NCBI GenBank assembly: GCA_030762175.1
Contig: CM060846.1
Coordinates: forward strand, 238,876,012 to 238,940,011
DNA from: Metallyticus violacea
Lineage: Eukaryota; Arthropoda; Insecta; Mantodea; Metallyticidae
Length of the DNA: 64,000 nt
Direction: 5' to 3'
The translations under genes and the position numbers were made by a program. The notes under the pieces are model-generated. The model did no database searches. It was not told the DNA's origin and saw only the letters and a program-made list of their open reading frames with translations. Of this stretch, positions 34,610 through 47,500 are shown one piece after another. How positions within the stretch are numbered: the stretch's first letter is position 1; the number at the start of each line of letters is the position of its first letter.

Positions 34610-34800
34610 GAATTAAATGAGATCAGGATGAATAAACCGCTCAAAGAGGACGCAAAGAAACTTATGCTAATAGTTGATCTTCTTATGAGGACTGTTCTTT
34701 AAAAGATCATCTGTGCAACTTGGACATAGTTGATGATCCTATTTGCACCAGAGGTTAATTAGCAGAAAAAAGTTGCCTTACATTTGCTTTCAAAGGTGAA
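34610..34800 (+). pseudogene. LINE C-terminal (post-RNase H) fragment
   Basis: Plus-strand reading with frame changes gives KPLKEDAKKLMLIVDLLM, then EDCSLKDHLCNLDIVDDPIC and LAEKS. It resembles the C-terminal block of jockey/I-type LINEs: a GHC.L..HL...gi.DsPlCr.C...eEta.HiLC.C pattern. Only this block remains. Downstream (34860-35030) is unreadable. Confidence 0.5.
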
Positions 34801-35049
34801 CTTGTGTAAAGAGCTCAAATATTTTGACTGAGTTTTAGAACAAAATGAGATAGCCCAAATATCTATAAAAAGATTAAATTTTGATCAAAAACAGTTGTAT
34901 TATAAGGAATTAAAAGTTAAAATAAGCCAAATGGCTATAGGTCTAGACTGTCTTGACACTTCAGAAGTGGTGAAACACACTAGGTCTTTTTTGCTCATTG
35001 AGGATTCTTTGAACCACCCCATTTAAGCTCCAAACATAATATAGAAAAA

Positions 35050-36093
35050 GTATTTTAATATATTTTACCATTGTCCTATGTTGTTCGTTTTACACTTAGC
35101 TGTGTATATATGTTTTCTTTCTGTGTTTAAAACAGCACCACATGATTCATTGTCTTCTGTAGTTTAAGAATCATGTATCACATTATACAACTCAAAGTGT
35201 TTTACCATTAATTAGAATTGTGTAATAGCATTGTCATTATTGGATAGTTGAAAGGAATAATCTTCATCAGGTTCATAATTTAATGGTGTTTTGAAGAAAG
35301 TTGTGAGTAGCATGCATTGAATTTAAAAAGTATGTATCAGAAATGCATTATTGTCAGGTCATGTACATAATTTCAGTAGATTCTAAAAATTGCCCTCTTA
35401 CACTAAGGGAAGAAATTTGCAAAAGAATGGGTTTAATTTAAGCAAAAAAATCCTATTTATTTCTGCACATGCACTAGTTGCAGTTCCTGGTTCATTTCTT
35501 TTGAGAACCTAAACAGTATGGTAGTATTATAACTATTTCTAAAGAGATAAAATAATAACAGACATTAAGAAAGAAAATGAATAAATGTAGTTACTGTGGT
35601 CTGCCATTCTAATCATGACTGGTGTTTATAAAGTGAATTGTACAAGTTGTATAACAAACAAGTTTATGCAATAGCTACATGATCATCAAGGGCTATTCAG
35701 CTAAGACTAGCACCAATGTAGTCAACCTGTTTATTATCAAAGTTTACAAATTCAAACTTCTGTGCCCTTCAAAATACTTTCCACTCAATAAACTTGTCCT
35801 ATCTCTGTTGCCACTCCTGGAAGATATACAGAAAGCCAATTTTTGACAATTGCTTCAGAACAATATCAAAAAATAAGTGACTGAATAACAATATAAGACT
35901 TGGCATTGTTCTGATGCTACTTACACTTTCCAATAAGATCCTCCCTTTTTTGTATATGTGATCCTTTATTAACTGGTAGACTTGCCAGAATTTCAATAAG
36001 GGATACTCCCCCTTTTTTTTCTTTTTTCTCCCTCAAAGACCAGTGAAAGTTGCTCTTCAACCATAAAAATGATAACCAGTCAAGTTAATAACA
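35050..36093. other. Non-coding stretch, nothing recognised
   Basis: AT-rich. A T/C-rich run lies at 36007-36034. No exon, repeat arm or conserved peptide. Confidence 0.3.
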
Positions 36094-36782
36094 TACAGAA
36101 GGTGCCAAAAAAGTATACACACTTCAAGCAAAGAAAAAACTGTTAGCATAACAAAACTGAATTCACCCAAACAGAAAATGATGAGCACTAATCATCTTAG
36201 ACTTTTACAGTTACAACAGTTGTTCAAAATGCGCACCATTGGCATCAATATTCACTTCTAAGTACATTGAACTGCTGATTGAGTAACATTTGCAAAAGTG
36301 TCCTCAGCAATTGCAGCGCATGAGGTTTAAATATATTCCTGAAGTGCTGTCAGTGTAGCTGATTTTTTACGGTATATGGTACCATGGGTCTCAAATTTGT
36401 CTCAAATGCATGCAATTGTTACTGGTGGTTCTGTTCTGTACACACATCTCCATTGCTTTTGAACTTCAACATTCTCAGTTTTCCAAACACTTCAAAATTG
36501 CTTTCCACTGTTCAAAAATAATCTTGGCTCCATTTTGTCGTAGCAATGCTAGCATAACCGAATGTGAGTCACGTCTGTTTACAGAACATCATACAATAAT
36601 TTTGGCTTCATTTATTCATTGTTGATTTACCTGTCACATAGCAAAGCTATCATAATGTATCAGAGTCACATCTGTTTACAGAACCTCATACTACACATTA
36701 CTATTGTCTTTCAGTTCAACTTTGAAATATATTAAATAGATATCTACTGTAAAAGTGTATACATTTTTTAGCATCCTCTGTA
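36094..36782 (-). mobile_element. Deletion-derivative mariner-like element (689 bp) with terminal inverted repeats
   Basis: Terminal repeats 36094-36124 and 36751-36782 pair as tacaga-ggtgc-aaaaaa-gtatacac with few mismatches, and TA dinucleotides sit at both edges. On the minus strand near 36280-36210 the last residues of a transposase survive (LEVNIDANGAHFEQLL then stop), the usual NGaHfE.l C-terminus of arthropod mariner-like enzymes. Most of the transposase is deleted. An internal duplication lies at 36537-36596 and 36632-36693 (shared 'tctgtttacagaac'). Confidence 0.75.
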
Positions 36783-38228
36783 TATTTATTTTGTATTATG
36801 TATTAATGCTCAAGATACTCATTACATACAATAACATAATCATGGTGGTCCATCATACAACTTGCATCTGTACTTACAACTCTTGGCATAAAAACCTTGA
36901 CAACTAGGATAAACATTTTGATTTATTTGATTTCATTCTTAATAACATTTAAAGACATTTTGTATCGTTCATTGCTCCATCTTATTTAATATTGAAAACA
37001 TCCTCTCTACAAATGCATTAAAGCCTGAAATCCTTAAAAAGAAGGATATTGATGTGCTTATATTGGAAACATATAGGAAGGTGAATACTGAAAGAATTTA
37101 ACCATTTTACTTTTAATGGTTGAAATTTATTTTAAATTCACTGACCTTAAACTGTCATGAAATACACAAAATCCCTCATAAACAGACACAGGTAGTATCA
37201 AACAGGCAAATAATACCACAATACAGAATGGCTAACCAAAACATGTGTGCTTACTGGCATTAGCATTTGATTCCAATTTTCATAAGTATCAGAAATTTGA
37301 AGTACATTTTAGGGAGTTCTGCATGATTTTGAAATGTAAAATTTAATCAAGGGATGGAGTATGGGTGTTTTTAAATCTGATAAGACCTAAAACAGAATTA
37401 ATTTTTTTCTTCTCAAATACGATACATATGTATTATATGTGACATCTGTCATATCTATTAACTAGTGCAGGACATTTTTGTAGTACTCATTAGTAGCTCT
37501 TGAATACCTTGGAGCTGTGTGGGTGTACACCATTCCCTTATAACCAAAGAAAGTAATGATCAAGGTCTTATTCTGCTAACTTTTGCACTTGCCTTGTTTT
37601 TGGGGTTTGTTGGCCAGTTTGACCCACATTCTGTAGATCTGTTTCATCTCTGGATGATTCTTCCTTTTTTCAGGAGTGAGCAACTGCAATATCCATTATA
37701 CACAAACTCTTGACATGTGTAAATGATCACTTAGAATCAATGCTCTTACCAAATACTTCCATAATGCGTGCAAACTTTCTTAACAATGAGAATAATGACA
37801 GATAAAATGTTCATTGTTGCTCTGTTAAAGCTGTTGCAGGTTACCATCTCCTTCAATTCACAGCTTTTATAGTCTCCTTTAAAGTTTTGTGCACCTAAAA
37901 GCAAGCTTGAAGAGATATCTCAGACTCTTTGTAAGCTCTTTTCAGTTCTTCATAACTTGCTGAAGTGTTTTTGTTTGACCAAACACAAAGTTTAATTGTG
38001 TAATGCTGCTCACAAGAAACTTTAACATAGTAGAATTTTAGAGGCAATGTAAAAATAAACCACTTCAATGAACTGCCATGGCTAGACAATGAGAGTTGTT
38101 GCTACAAAACTTGCAGGTGTTTTGAGGTCAAGCATGAAGTGTTTGTGCTCGTTGAAAAAGTGCATGCATAGGCTCTATTATGAGGGCTATAATGATAGTG
38201 CCAGTTTTAATTGAACCTACATAGTACA

Positions 38229-38668
38229 TACAGGATGATTCAAGAGCTGTGCATCACAGATGAACTCCATTAATAAGTAGGTACCAAGAAAGGAAAGAGG
38301 AGGAAAGTGTTGGTAATGCATAGTTTTAAATCACTTGCCTTAACCATATTTAAATGTGGCATTAACAAGATAGCAACCAGTTTGAGCACTTCATTAATGT
38401 GCAAGTGGAGCAATTACAGGACATGGCAGTTCAAGTGATTAAATGTTTCAGTTTGCCATTGTGACTGACTGTCAAGTTTTTGTTAAGTTATTTGTCTTTT
38501 AAAACAGTTTATTAACAGTAGCTTTCATTTTTCATTCTTACATTGCAACCTTCAAGCACTTGACTTAAAACTATGCATCTTAAACAATTTTCTCTGTTTT
38601 CCTTTTTGGGTACCTACACTAATAATGGAGTTGTTCTTATGACACACAATGATGGAATCATCCTATAT
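38229..38668. mobile_element. MITE/foldback element, about 440 bp
   Basis: Imperfect terminal inverted repeats run about 110 bp inward from each edge: left from tacaggatgattc (38229), right to gaatcatcctata (38668). Internal landmarks shared in inverted orientation are 'aactccatta', 'taggtacc' and 'atgcatagtttta'. There is no coding potential. TA at the edges suggests mobilisation by a Tc1/mariner-type transposase. It sits 110 bp upstream of Doa exon 2. Confidence 0.75.
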
Positions 38669-38777
38669 ATTGAAATGTGAATATAGTTATATCTAGCTTA
38701 AGAAGTATTAAAATTGCTTTTATGTTCTTAATATTTGAGTACCTTTTAGCCATATTTTGTTTTTTTCTTTTGTCTAG

Positions 38778-38868
38778 CTTGTGTGTGAAAATGCTTGATT
38801 GGTTTGATTACCATGGTCACATGTGTATTGCATTTGAGATCCTTGGACTCAGTGTGTTTGACTTTCTG
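38778..38868 (+). CDS. Doa: LAMMER/CLK kinase exon 2 of 5 (hinge region)
   Basis: The acceptor is tttcttttgtctag (ends 38777) and the donor gtaagt begins at 38869. The first base completes the His codon begun in exon 1. The translation [30 protein letters not shown] covers the beta4-beta5 strands and hinge and is almost identical to Drosophila Doa and CLK2. Phase 0 at the 3' end fits exon 3. The upstream intron is 11,436 bp and the downstream intron 12,835 bp, both filled with repeats. Confidence 0.96.
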
Positions 38869-39477
38869 GTAAGTGTCATTCTTCTCTTGCATTGTGTTTT
38901 AAATATACTGACTAAAATATATAAATTTAATAATTTGTACATTGTTATTTTATCCTACTTTCTATCACAGGACACTAAACATTACATCTTGATCCAAAGA
39001 GATTAATTTCATTGTATAATTACAAAAGCATCCATAATACATTTTTTATTCTGTCACATTCTTTAGTAACTGATAATCTAAGAGTTTATCCATGCTGAGG
39101 CCAATGGCATGAATAAAACTGTTTAAAGGATGGAAACCAAGTGATATAATTATAGTGTTTTAAAGTGAACCTACCTAAGCAATGCAAATAATACAAAGAT
39201 TTTTCTAATACTGATTTGACATTACTTGGTACATCATAAGTAATCATATGTTGTGCAGTGAATAATTGTAAAGAATTTGTTTTTCAACTGGTAAGGATGA
39301 TATTGCACTACAGAGCTTGTAGTTCACAAAGCTCACCTCTAAGTAGTTAACATTAAAATGGAATTATACCACAGATGTAGCATAGTTGCAAAGTGGAATT
39401 TGATTTCCAAATATTTCTCATGTAGCAAAACACTGCAATTATTAACATAATGGTAGGTTTCATGCAGGAATTTAATT

Positions 39478-39745
39478 TCTGTATTTACTGCTGAGGCATA
39501 ATAGGCAGAAGTCACTGATGATACATGAGATGAAATAATAGTATATATATTTTTCCCCCAGAAGGAAATATCTTCCAGGCCTAAGTTTAGGGTACCTCTC
39601 TGGCATTAGCCATTTATGAGGACTGAAGAAAACCTGAAGAAACCTCAGTCAGGGAGAATGGTCCTGATGGGAATCAAACCCCAGACCTCCCACTCACGAG
39701 TCTGCACATTAACGACCTTGGTCACCTGTGGCAGTTTATTCTTCA
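39478..39745 (-). mobile_element. SINE family B copy (near full length)
   Basis: Plus-strand landmarks in order: 'tgatacatgagatgaaataa', 'ttccaggcctaagtttaggg', 'catttatgaggactgaag', 'cctcagtcaggg', the B-box complement (gggaatcaaacccc), 'gagtctgcacattaacgacc' and 'ttggtcacctgtgg'. Good preservation of the tRNA head. Confidence 0.8.
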
Positions 39746-40703
39746 GATCAATACAACATTTTCAAATGGAAAGGAATGAGGAAACAGCCACACCTGTGAC
39801 AAGCTGAATCAAACAGGACAAAATATATAGCTCTCCTATTTATGAGAATGTGCACAACCAAATGAAGTAGAAATTTTAAATATTTATCTATAAGAAGAAC
39901 AAGATGGTAATAGATTTTTAAAAGTTTCTAATTCTTCAGCTTAGTTGTGTGCAGTTTTAAGAAATCTAATGTATCCTTTGACACAAATTTTGCATCAAAT
40001 CCAAATACCATAATTGAATTTTTCACTTTACACATATCTTCATTGTCAAAACCATTTAGACCTATTTCTTTAGTTGGTTCCCAGTAATAGATACAATACT
40101 GTAAAAAACATTATTAATGTGAGCAGATTTCCTAATCAATGTGGACACATTGTGTTGGATGTCATTGCTATAGAGTACTGCATAAGCTATGCAAGCATTC
40201 AACCTTACAACATATCTTTAATACCTTACATCTGCCTATTCATTCTTCATTCCAGAGGGCTTATAAGTATTTTGAAATAGCATAGTTATGCACATTTTCT
40301 AAAAAGATGCTTAATTACACAGCAAGTGTACAATTTTATAAATTCTAAATCATTCCATTGATAGTAATATAAAAATATTAGCAAGAAAAATAATGCTTAT
40401 TTGACAATTGAATGTGATGAGTCAATGTAGTAAAATGTTTAAAACAGGGCACTCCTACCTTTTTACATGATGAAAATATTCATCTTGACCTTGCTGAGGA
40501 AAAACATATTGAAAAGAATTATGATAATTTTCTATTGAATATAAGCATTGCAAAATAGTTCACATAGTCCTAAGTGCTTGTGGTTTGTAGCACCCATATT
40601 ATCCTCAGGAAAATGGTTTATATTTAATTAAGTTTTAATGTTTTGCATATAACCAGTAGCAACTCATAATTTTCACAGTTGGTGGGGGACAGGTAAAAGA
40701 AAT

Positions 40704-40819
40704 ATTAACATTTTAAAAAATTGAGTCGAAATTGTAACATACACACCACTAAAATTCAATAAAATGGAAGACTAGTTTCAGGAGCGATGGCTCCCGACTC
40801 AATTTTTTAAAATGTTAAT
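40704..40819. repeat. Foldback unit, 24-bp perfect arms around a hammerhead-like half-motif
   Basis: Arms 40704-40727 and 40796-40819 are exact inverted copies (attaacattttaaaaaattg...). On the minus strand the spacer, next to the right arm, has a GC-rich hairpin (gggagccatcgctcc) followed by tGAAAC and TAGTC (about 40772-40795). This resembles stem II plus the GAAAC box, but the CTGANGA box is replaced by arm sequence. Confidence 0.6.
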
Positions 40820-41436
40820 GTTTGACAACACTGTTACAAAAGTTCACTATATTTTATACAAAAGAAATATTGCTTTCTCATCTCATATTACATAATATAT
40901 TAAGCAAATTTTGTGATTTGAAATGCATTTAAGATTTCCAATTGTCAAAGCCACAAAATTTAAACACACCTCAACATTCAGAAGTGTAACTATATATGTA
41001 TAAAGGGGGGCTAGAAACAGAATCTCTCCTACACTCTTACAAGATGAATGCTTTTTGTCTTTATTTTTTTAATTCAATTTTTTGAATTTTGAAATATAAT
41101 CTCTTGCATGTAGAAATATGGGTTATTTAACACTGTTAAATAATGTAGAATAGCATTTCTTTTATGTAGTAATTATATATTGTAAAATTTAAAATATCTC
41201 TATTATTATTAAACATTTCAATTTGTTGTTTAAAGTATACAGGGTAGCACTGAGTACTATGCTTCCAATATTCCACTACCAATTTGTAAAATTAATAAAG
41301 CAAGTAGCTGCTTTTTTCCCCCTCCCTAATCAATGCTTTTTTATTCCTTAGTTACACCAAATTCAAGCAAATTTTTACTACACTACTGTCAAAATTAATC
41401 CAAACATTGTAAGCTTCTCTCTCTCGCTCCCATTCT
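40820..41436. other. Non-coding stretch, nothing recognised
   Basis: AT-rich sequence with a short G-run near 41005 and a poly-pyrimidine tract at 41312-41325. No supportable feature. Confidence 0.3.
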
Positions 41437-41690
41437 TACTACTGAGGCACCACAGGCGGTAGACACTAATGGTACATCAGATGAAATTATATATTTGGAA
41501 AGGATTTTTTTAAGGAAGGAAACGTTCCAGGTCTAAGTTTAGGGTACCTCCCCTGCATTTGCCATTTATGAAGACTGAGGAAAACCTCAAAAGAACCTCA
41601 GTCAAGGAGGTCCTGGCAGGATTCGAACCCCAGACCTCTCGCTTACGAGTCCATGCCTTAATGACTTCGGCTACCCATGGAGGTGTATAA
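41437..41690 (-). mobile_element. SINE family B copy (full length)
   Basis: On the plus strand from 3' end to head: 'tgaggcaccacaggcggtag', 'catcagatgaaat', 'ttccaggtctaagtttaggg', 'catttatgaagactgagg', 'cctcagtcaaggagg', B-box complement 'ggattcgaacccc' (near perfect), 'gagtccatgccttaatgac' and 'cggctacccatgg'. Together with 8594-8890 it defines the family. Confidence 0.85.
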
Positions 41691-42556
41691 AGAAGATTAT
41701 ATGGTTAATGAATAAACACATTGCATTTGAATCCTGCTGTACAAAATGTCAACACGTTACCATATGTGATAAACAAAATAAAAAAGAACAGCCATTCTGA
41801 GTTGTTAAACAATTTTTTAAGCTAAAAGCCCCTTTTATTTTTACAACATTCCAGGTATCTTTCTCTCCTGTCTTCAAAGAACATTCTGGTAATTCCGCTT
41901 TGCCTTTCTTAACACATTTTACAACTCTGAGATGAAATTTCCATTGAGTTACTGATACTAGGCATTTGCTCATAGCACAATAAGTGCAGTATGTCACTAT
42001 GATGAGTCAAAGAGGAGAATATTTTGTAAGTCCATTGTTTGCAAAATACAGCTTTACTGCCTATATGTTTTGCTCAAGTATTGATCCAAATTGAAGTTAG
42101 ATTGAATGGTTGAAGGTATTTTCTCTCTTTCTCACTTTGTGTGGGGGGGGGGGAGAACCACACTTAGGCCAGTTACTGCACTTTCATGCACCACTTTGGA
42201 AGAGAAAGAATGTATCAAATGTTAAAAATTCTTACAGTTTACTGTTGCTCATAAGTGGTTCAAATGGGGTAAGTTTTGGTAATGTGCATACCCTGACAAC
42301 AGTACTTAAATGCAAAATGATCACTAAAAATTAAAAAAGAGGTATAGCTTCTGGATACAAGGCTGACCCCACGCTTTTGTTTTGTAAAGATTTTTAATAG
42401 AGGCCTATGAACAGCCACATAAATATACATACTGGATACTGAAAGAGAATGTGATGTTTTTTGTTCTAATGAAAGAATGGGTTCTGGCCCCTGTGATCCT
42501 TAAGGGCTAGCTGTCCCTTACTCTGTCAGAAACTTGTATCATGTTTATTGACAGTA

Positions 42557-42557
<1 letters not shown>

Positions 42558-42633
<76 letters not shown>
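42558..42633. repeat. Microsatellite (ATT)n
   Basis: About 25 pure ATT units. Confidence 0.97.
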
Positions 42634-42634
<1 letters not shown>

Positions 42635-42664
42635 AGTATATGTTTTTAAATTGTGTTAAACCCC

Positions 42665-42925
42665 CTTTTTACACTGAGGCTTCATGGGGACACTGATGAT
42701 GCATTAGATGAAATGATAAATTGAGAAAGGGTAATTATTTTATTAATGAAAGGCAGTGTTTCAGACCTGAATTTAAGGTGACACTCAGCATTTGCCATAT
42801 ATGAGGACCGAGGAAAATCTGGGGGGAAAAAATCTCAGTCAGGAATGACAGTCATGACAGGAATCAAAACCCAGATCTCTTACTCATAAGTCTCTACCTT
42901 AACAACCACTGTCAACTGTTTTGGT
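42665..42925 (-). mobile_element. SINE family B copy
   Basis: It contains the 3' part 'gatgcattagatgaaatgat' and 'aaattgaga', body 'cagacctgaatttaagg', 'catatatgaggaccgagg', 'tctcagtcagg', and a tRNA head with degenerate B box (aatcaaaaccc complement). It is directly adjacent to the (ATT)n microsatellite at its tail side, a common association. Confidence 0.75.
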
Positions 42926-43578
42926 AGATTAATGCATTAATGATATTGAAGAATATGACATTGTACTTTATTATACTGTACTCTAGTATAGAGAAAAGCA
43001 GAGAATAAAAACCAGGAACAAGCATGACTCAAACCTCTAACCTCTACCTTCCGCCAAATAGTGAGACTTCAGGCAAATGATATAGCTAGGCAATGAAGCA
43101 AAATTAAGATTACATACACTATGAACTATCTGTGAACACAATGTTATGTAATATCTTTTGTTTTGTTACTTCATGTACAAATATTATAATGGAACAGTAA
43201 TACTGAGAAAAAATACTTGACATACTTATGATCCTGAAGTGCCTTGCTTTGGAAGTGAACCCTGATTTTTATATTCTTCAGTGAGAAAATACTTGAAAAA
43301 CAAATATCACCAGATAGCTTCCAGCAACCAAGCAAGTGGACTTCCAGTTCCTCGTCAAAGGACAATAGTGATCAGACTATAAACTACTCTGAAGCCCCAG
43401 AGCATAGAAAAAGCTCACATTTAATACATAAATCAGCACTAATGGCACATTTCTGGTTCCCACCCTCCTCCCAAAAATTGGATTAAAAAAAATGATTTAG
43501 AAATTACTGTAAATAAAACTTGAAAGATCAATCCAAGGGGGAAAAAATGGCTAATGTGGATATATAGAGAATCTGTCC

Positions 43579-43682
43579 CTTCTTCTTCTTCTTCTTCTTC
43601 TTCTTCTTCTTCTTCTTCTTCTTCTTCTTCTTCTTCTTCTTCTTCTTCTTCTTTTCCTCCTCCTCCTCCTCCCCCTCCTCCT
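43579..43682. repeat. Microsatellite (TTC)n(TCC)n
   Basis: About 25 TTC units followed by a TCC-rich tract. It forms a homopyrimidine strand over 100 bases long. Confidence 0.97.
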
Positions 43683-43994
43683 CACTGATTTCTAGCCTGT
43701 GCACTGCAATTAATAAATATGATTACAATCGTGATGATAAATGTGCCATAATAAAACTGTATTATGTATTTTTAAATAGATAGTGAGTCGATTTAATGCT
43801 CTTATGCTCTGCTTCCCATTAACTCACTATCTAATTAAGGATAAATTAATTGTTTCACTGTATTAGTTCCAATAAGAAATTAATTCTGTATTATGTATTT
43901 TACTATGCTCAAAATAGAAATGTGAAATTGCATTTTAACACTAATTAAGGTAATTTACCTCTTACTTCACTCCAGTGAAAGTGTTATAGAGGCT

Positions 43995-44193
43995 CATCAT
44001 ATGCACTTGCTTGCTTCAGAAGGGATGTAAAGCTGTGGGTCCTGTGCCATAGACATATGGCATGAAAAAGAACCTCAAGCCTCAAAGTAGAGGCCTCTGA
44101 GCAAAATTTGTCGGTCCTTACATGCCCTAAATTGAATGGGATGCTGATGACCTGAAATGTTAAAGAGTATCCATAAATAAATAAATAAATCAG
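43995..44193 (+). mobile_element. SINE family A, 5'-truncated copy with ATAA tail
   Basis: Body 'gaacctcaagcctcaaag', 'gagcaaaatttgtcggtcc' and 'ttgaatgggatgctgatgac', then 'ctgaaatgttaaagagtatc' and (ATAA)4 tail. The head is missing. The tail shows the presumed priming sequence shared with the LINE-type TAAA tails in the window. Confidence 0.8.
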
Positions 44194-44559
44194 AAATCGT
44201 AAGCAGTTCCATCACCAGATTCATCTTTGTTGATATGCTGTTCATCACCATCCTAGTTACCAGAATTTTGAATAATTGGTTCTCGGTGACTAGGGTTCAA
44301 AATTAATAATAGTATTTGGTTATTTGTGAAATAATGAAAAGATGTACATTTTAATTGTAATGTTTGTGTTTGTTGGGAGGAATAATAACAATAATCATAA
44401 TATTAATAATAATTTGTTTTAAAATTATCACATTTCTTTCAGTTTTTCTGTATGTATGTTTTTTATATATATTTATTTATTCAGGATTCACAGTTAATAA
44501 ATGTTTCCATATATTTCGATATAAGAGTGTCATTTCTTTTTGCAAGCATCTGCCAGAAG

Positions 44560-47500
44560 TTTTGGAATTAAAACTGGCAAAAATATCTTGCCTTTCAATA
44601 TCTTCAATCCTTACTCTAATTTCTTTCCAGAAACCACTTTTAATTATTCTCTAGCTCTCCTTTTTTCCAAAATTTCCTCCATTCTACTGAACCAAGTTTC
44701 TCCTTGATTTAACCTTTCTTGAATTTTCAAGCACTGATGTATGCCCTTTTCTCATCTAAATTTCTAATTCTAAACTAATATTTCAATACTGTACCAAAAT
44801 TTTCCCTTTGCTACCAATTTTTGCTCTAATTGTGCAACACCATTAATGAAGCTGTAGGCAGGCCCAGAATTTGTTTACAATAATTTCTTTGAATCATATT
44901 CATATTTTTCCACCCTACCCTATACCCCAAATTTCCACTCCTTAAAGCATCCAAACCTGTACTGCCAGGTATACTCCAACCACTTTATATGCATCTCTGG
45001 AATTTTTTTCTAAACATGCTTTTATGACTTTTAAGTAGATTTTTCCTTTGGCTGGTATTCTTTTCTTCTGCTCCACCCGCTGTCACTATTTAATCTTACT
45101 CCCAGGTGATCAAATTTATCAACAACCACAATTTCTCTTCCTTGCTAACACCACTTCTTATCTTTCCTTAACTTGCTTCCCTTCTTATATACCATAATTT
45201 TTTATTTATATTAATTCTCACGCCTGATTTCATACAAAACATATCTAGTGCTTCAATTACTTTCATTAGTCCCACACTGGTTATTCACCCTGCTATAAGA
45301 TCATCCACAAATAACAAACCAAATATTTCTTTTTTATTAATTATTGGGACATGTCTATTAACCTTATTTATTACCTCTGAAATATCAACAATGAACAAAT
45401 TAAAAAGTACAGGACTTACAGCTTTGCCTTATCCCTATATAGCTTTGAATAGTTTAAGTCACTTTGTTATTTGAAATGTTTATACATGAATCATTTTCTG
45501 TGTATATTCTTTGTAATATTCTGATAAACCTATTACTTATTCCCTTCCTACTCCATTTGGTCTACAGAGCTTCCTGATTTATTATATCAAAAGCCTTTTC
45601 AAAATGAGCAAACTACATACATCTTTCTGTTTCTAAATATATACATTTACCATTGTATCTATCACAAAATATTATCTACTGCTATGTTATTCTTCCTAAA
45701 ATCTGCTTAAAATTCTGATAACTTGCCCTCTTCTGCCCAGTTTTGCAATCTTTCAGCCAAGACCCCAGTCTTACCTAGTATTGACAGCAAACTAAAACCC
45801 CTATAATTTTCTGGATTGTTCACTTCGCCCTTGTTTTAAAATAATGGAAACATTATTGCTGTTCTCCAGCTCTTTGGGACATTACGTCCTTCAAATATAG
45901 AGTTTAATGTTCTAACTAATAAAATAATAAGCAATGTTTGATATACCAAGAATCATTTTTAACTAAGGAGTTGGTTCAGTATTTTAAAAAAAAATTTAGA
46001 GAGCAATGGATTAGGTTGTGTATGGAGGAAAAGAGATACAAATGTTAGAAGTTTTTGGAAAGAGGCAAGATGATGTTTTGAAGATATAGAGATACAAAAA
46101 CTACTTAGTAATTTAACTGGGAAGACATCTCTGGAATTTTATGTTAAGATGAAATGGGCATGGGAAAGGGAAATTTAGATAGATAAAACAAATAAGGGGA
46201 AAAGAGAGGGTATAGCATAAGTGAGAGCAGGCATGTGTAAATTAAAATAGTGAGAGAGGAGGCTTTACAGAAGGGCAATGCCCATTATGTGGATGGAAAG
46301 AAGACTTAGAACATATAGTGTTTGATTGTAAGGAAACTGAAAACTGGAGAAATGAACTCATTAAGGAAAATTTAAAAGGGATAATAGAATAACAAAGAAA
46401 ACATTCATAAAAGAGTGCAGGTGTGTGAATCAGTATTTATTTAAAGTTAAATATTAGTGGAAATGGACAGTGAAAAGAGAAGAAGAAAATTCACACAAAT
46501 AATAGTATATAGTTGATAAAATAATGGTATATAGACAGAATAGGTTAGATATGATTTTGGTACCTGGGATTCCAGTACATTGTGCTGATGGACTGGGGTC
46601 TGATGCAATAGATGTGAATAATTGGTATTCTGTTTATTTGGAATTTAGATTAAGGCATTAGTATATCATTAATTATTGTAAAAATTGTAATTGTGAGGCG
46701 TACATCTAAAATGGCCTGGGCCATATAGATGGAGGTGCCTTGTAGTTTGTATTTTCTTAGCATTTAAATAAATAAATAAAATTAATTTCTTCTCATTTCA
46801 ACTCTTACTTTCTAATCTTCTAATTTACTCTCACACTTCACTTATTCTTATCAAGCTATCTAAATGCTCAATATAATGTGAATTCTTCAGTGGTCATAAT
46901 TTTGATCAATCAAGTGACCTGCTCCTAAGAGATTTCTAAAATGACTACATCTTTTATACTATTTTCCCTTACTTTCCCTTTATACATTTTCTTCACTAAA
47001 GACCATATTGGTTTACCTATCATTTGCTCTTGCTATTTCATGTATTTTCAGACTCATTTTTTCTCCCCATTGTTTCTTTTTTAATTTCATGAGGCATTTA
47101 TATCCCCAACTTTCAACAAACAATTTTCCTTTTCCTGCTGTTCTCCTGTTTGCCTCCAACTCCTCAGCTCTCTTACAACTCTTCCCTTTGCATTCCTGCA
47201 CTCTTCATCATACCATCCCTCATTCTTATTTATTGAATGTTCTTTCACCTCATATTTGTTTCTGCCATCTTCGCCTTGTAATGACTTCCTCACTTCTATT
47301 TTCTTTTAAAAGTTTCCTGTATCTATTTACCTGAACCTTCCTGACTGTATCCCTAGTTTTTTAAGATATATTTCTAATTCATCATCCCTCCATTTATGTT
47401 TTTGAATTTTTACTCCTCCCTGGCCTGGAAATTTTATCTCTCTTCCCTTCGCATTCTGCAATTTAGGCCTTGCTGGGAAATGACTACTTAAACACACTAT

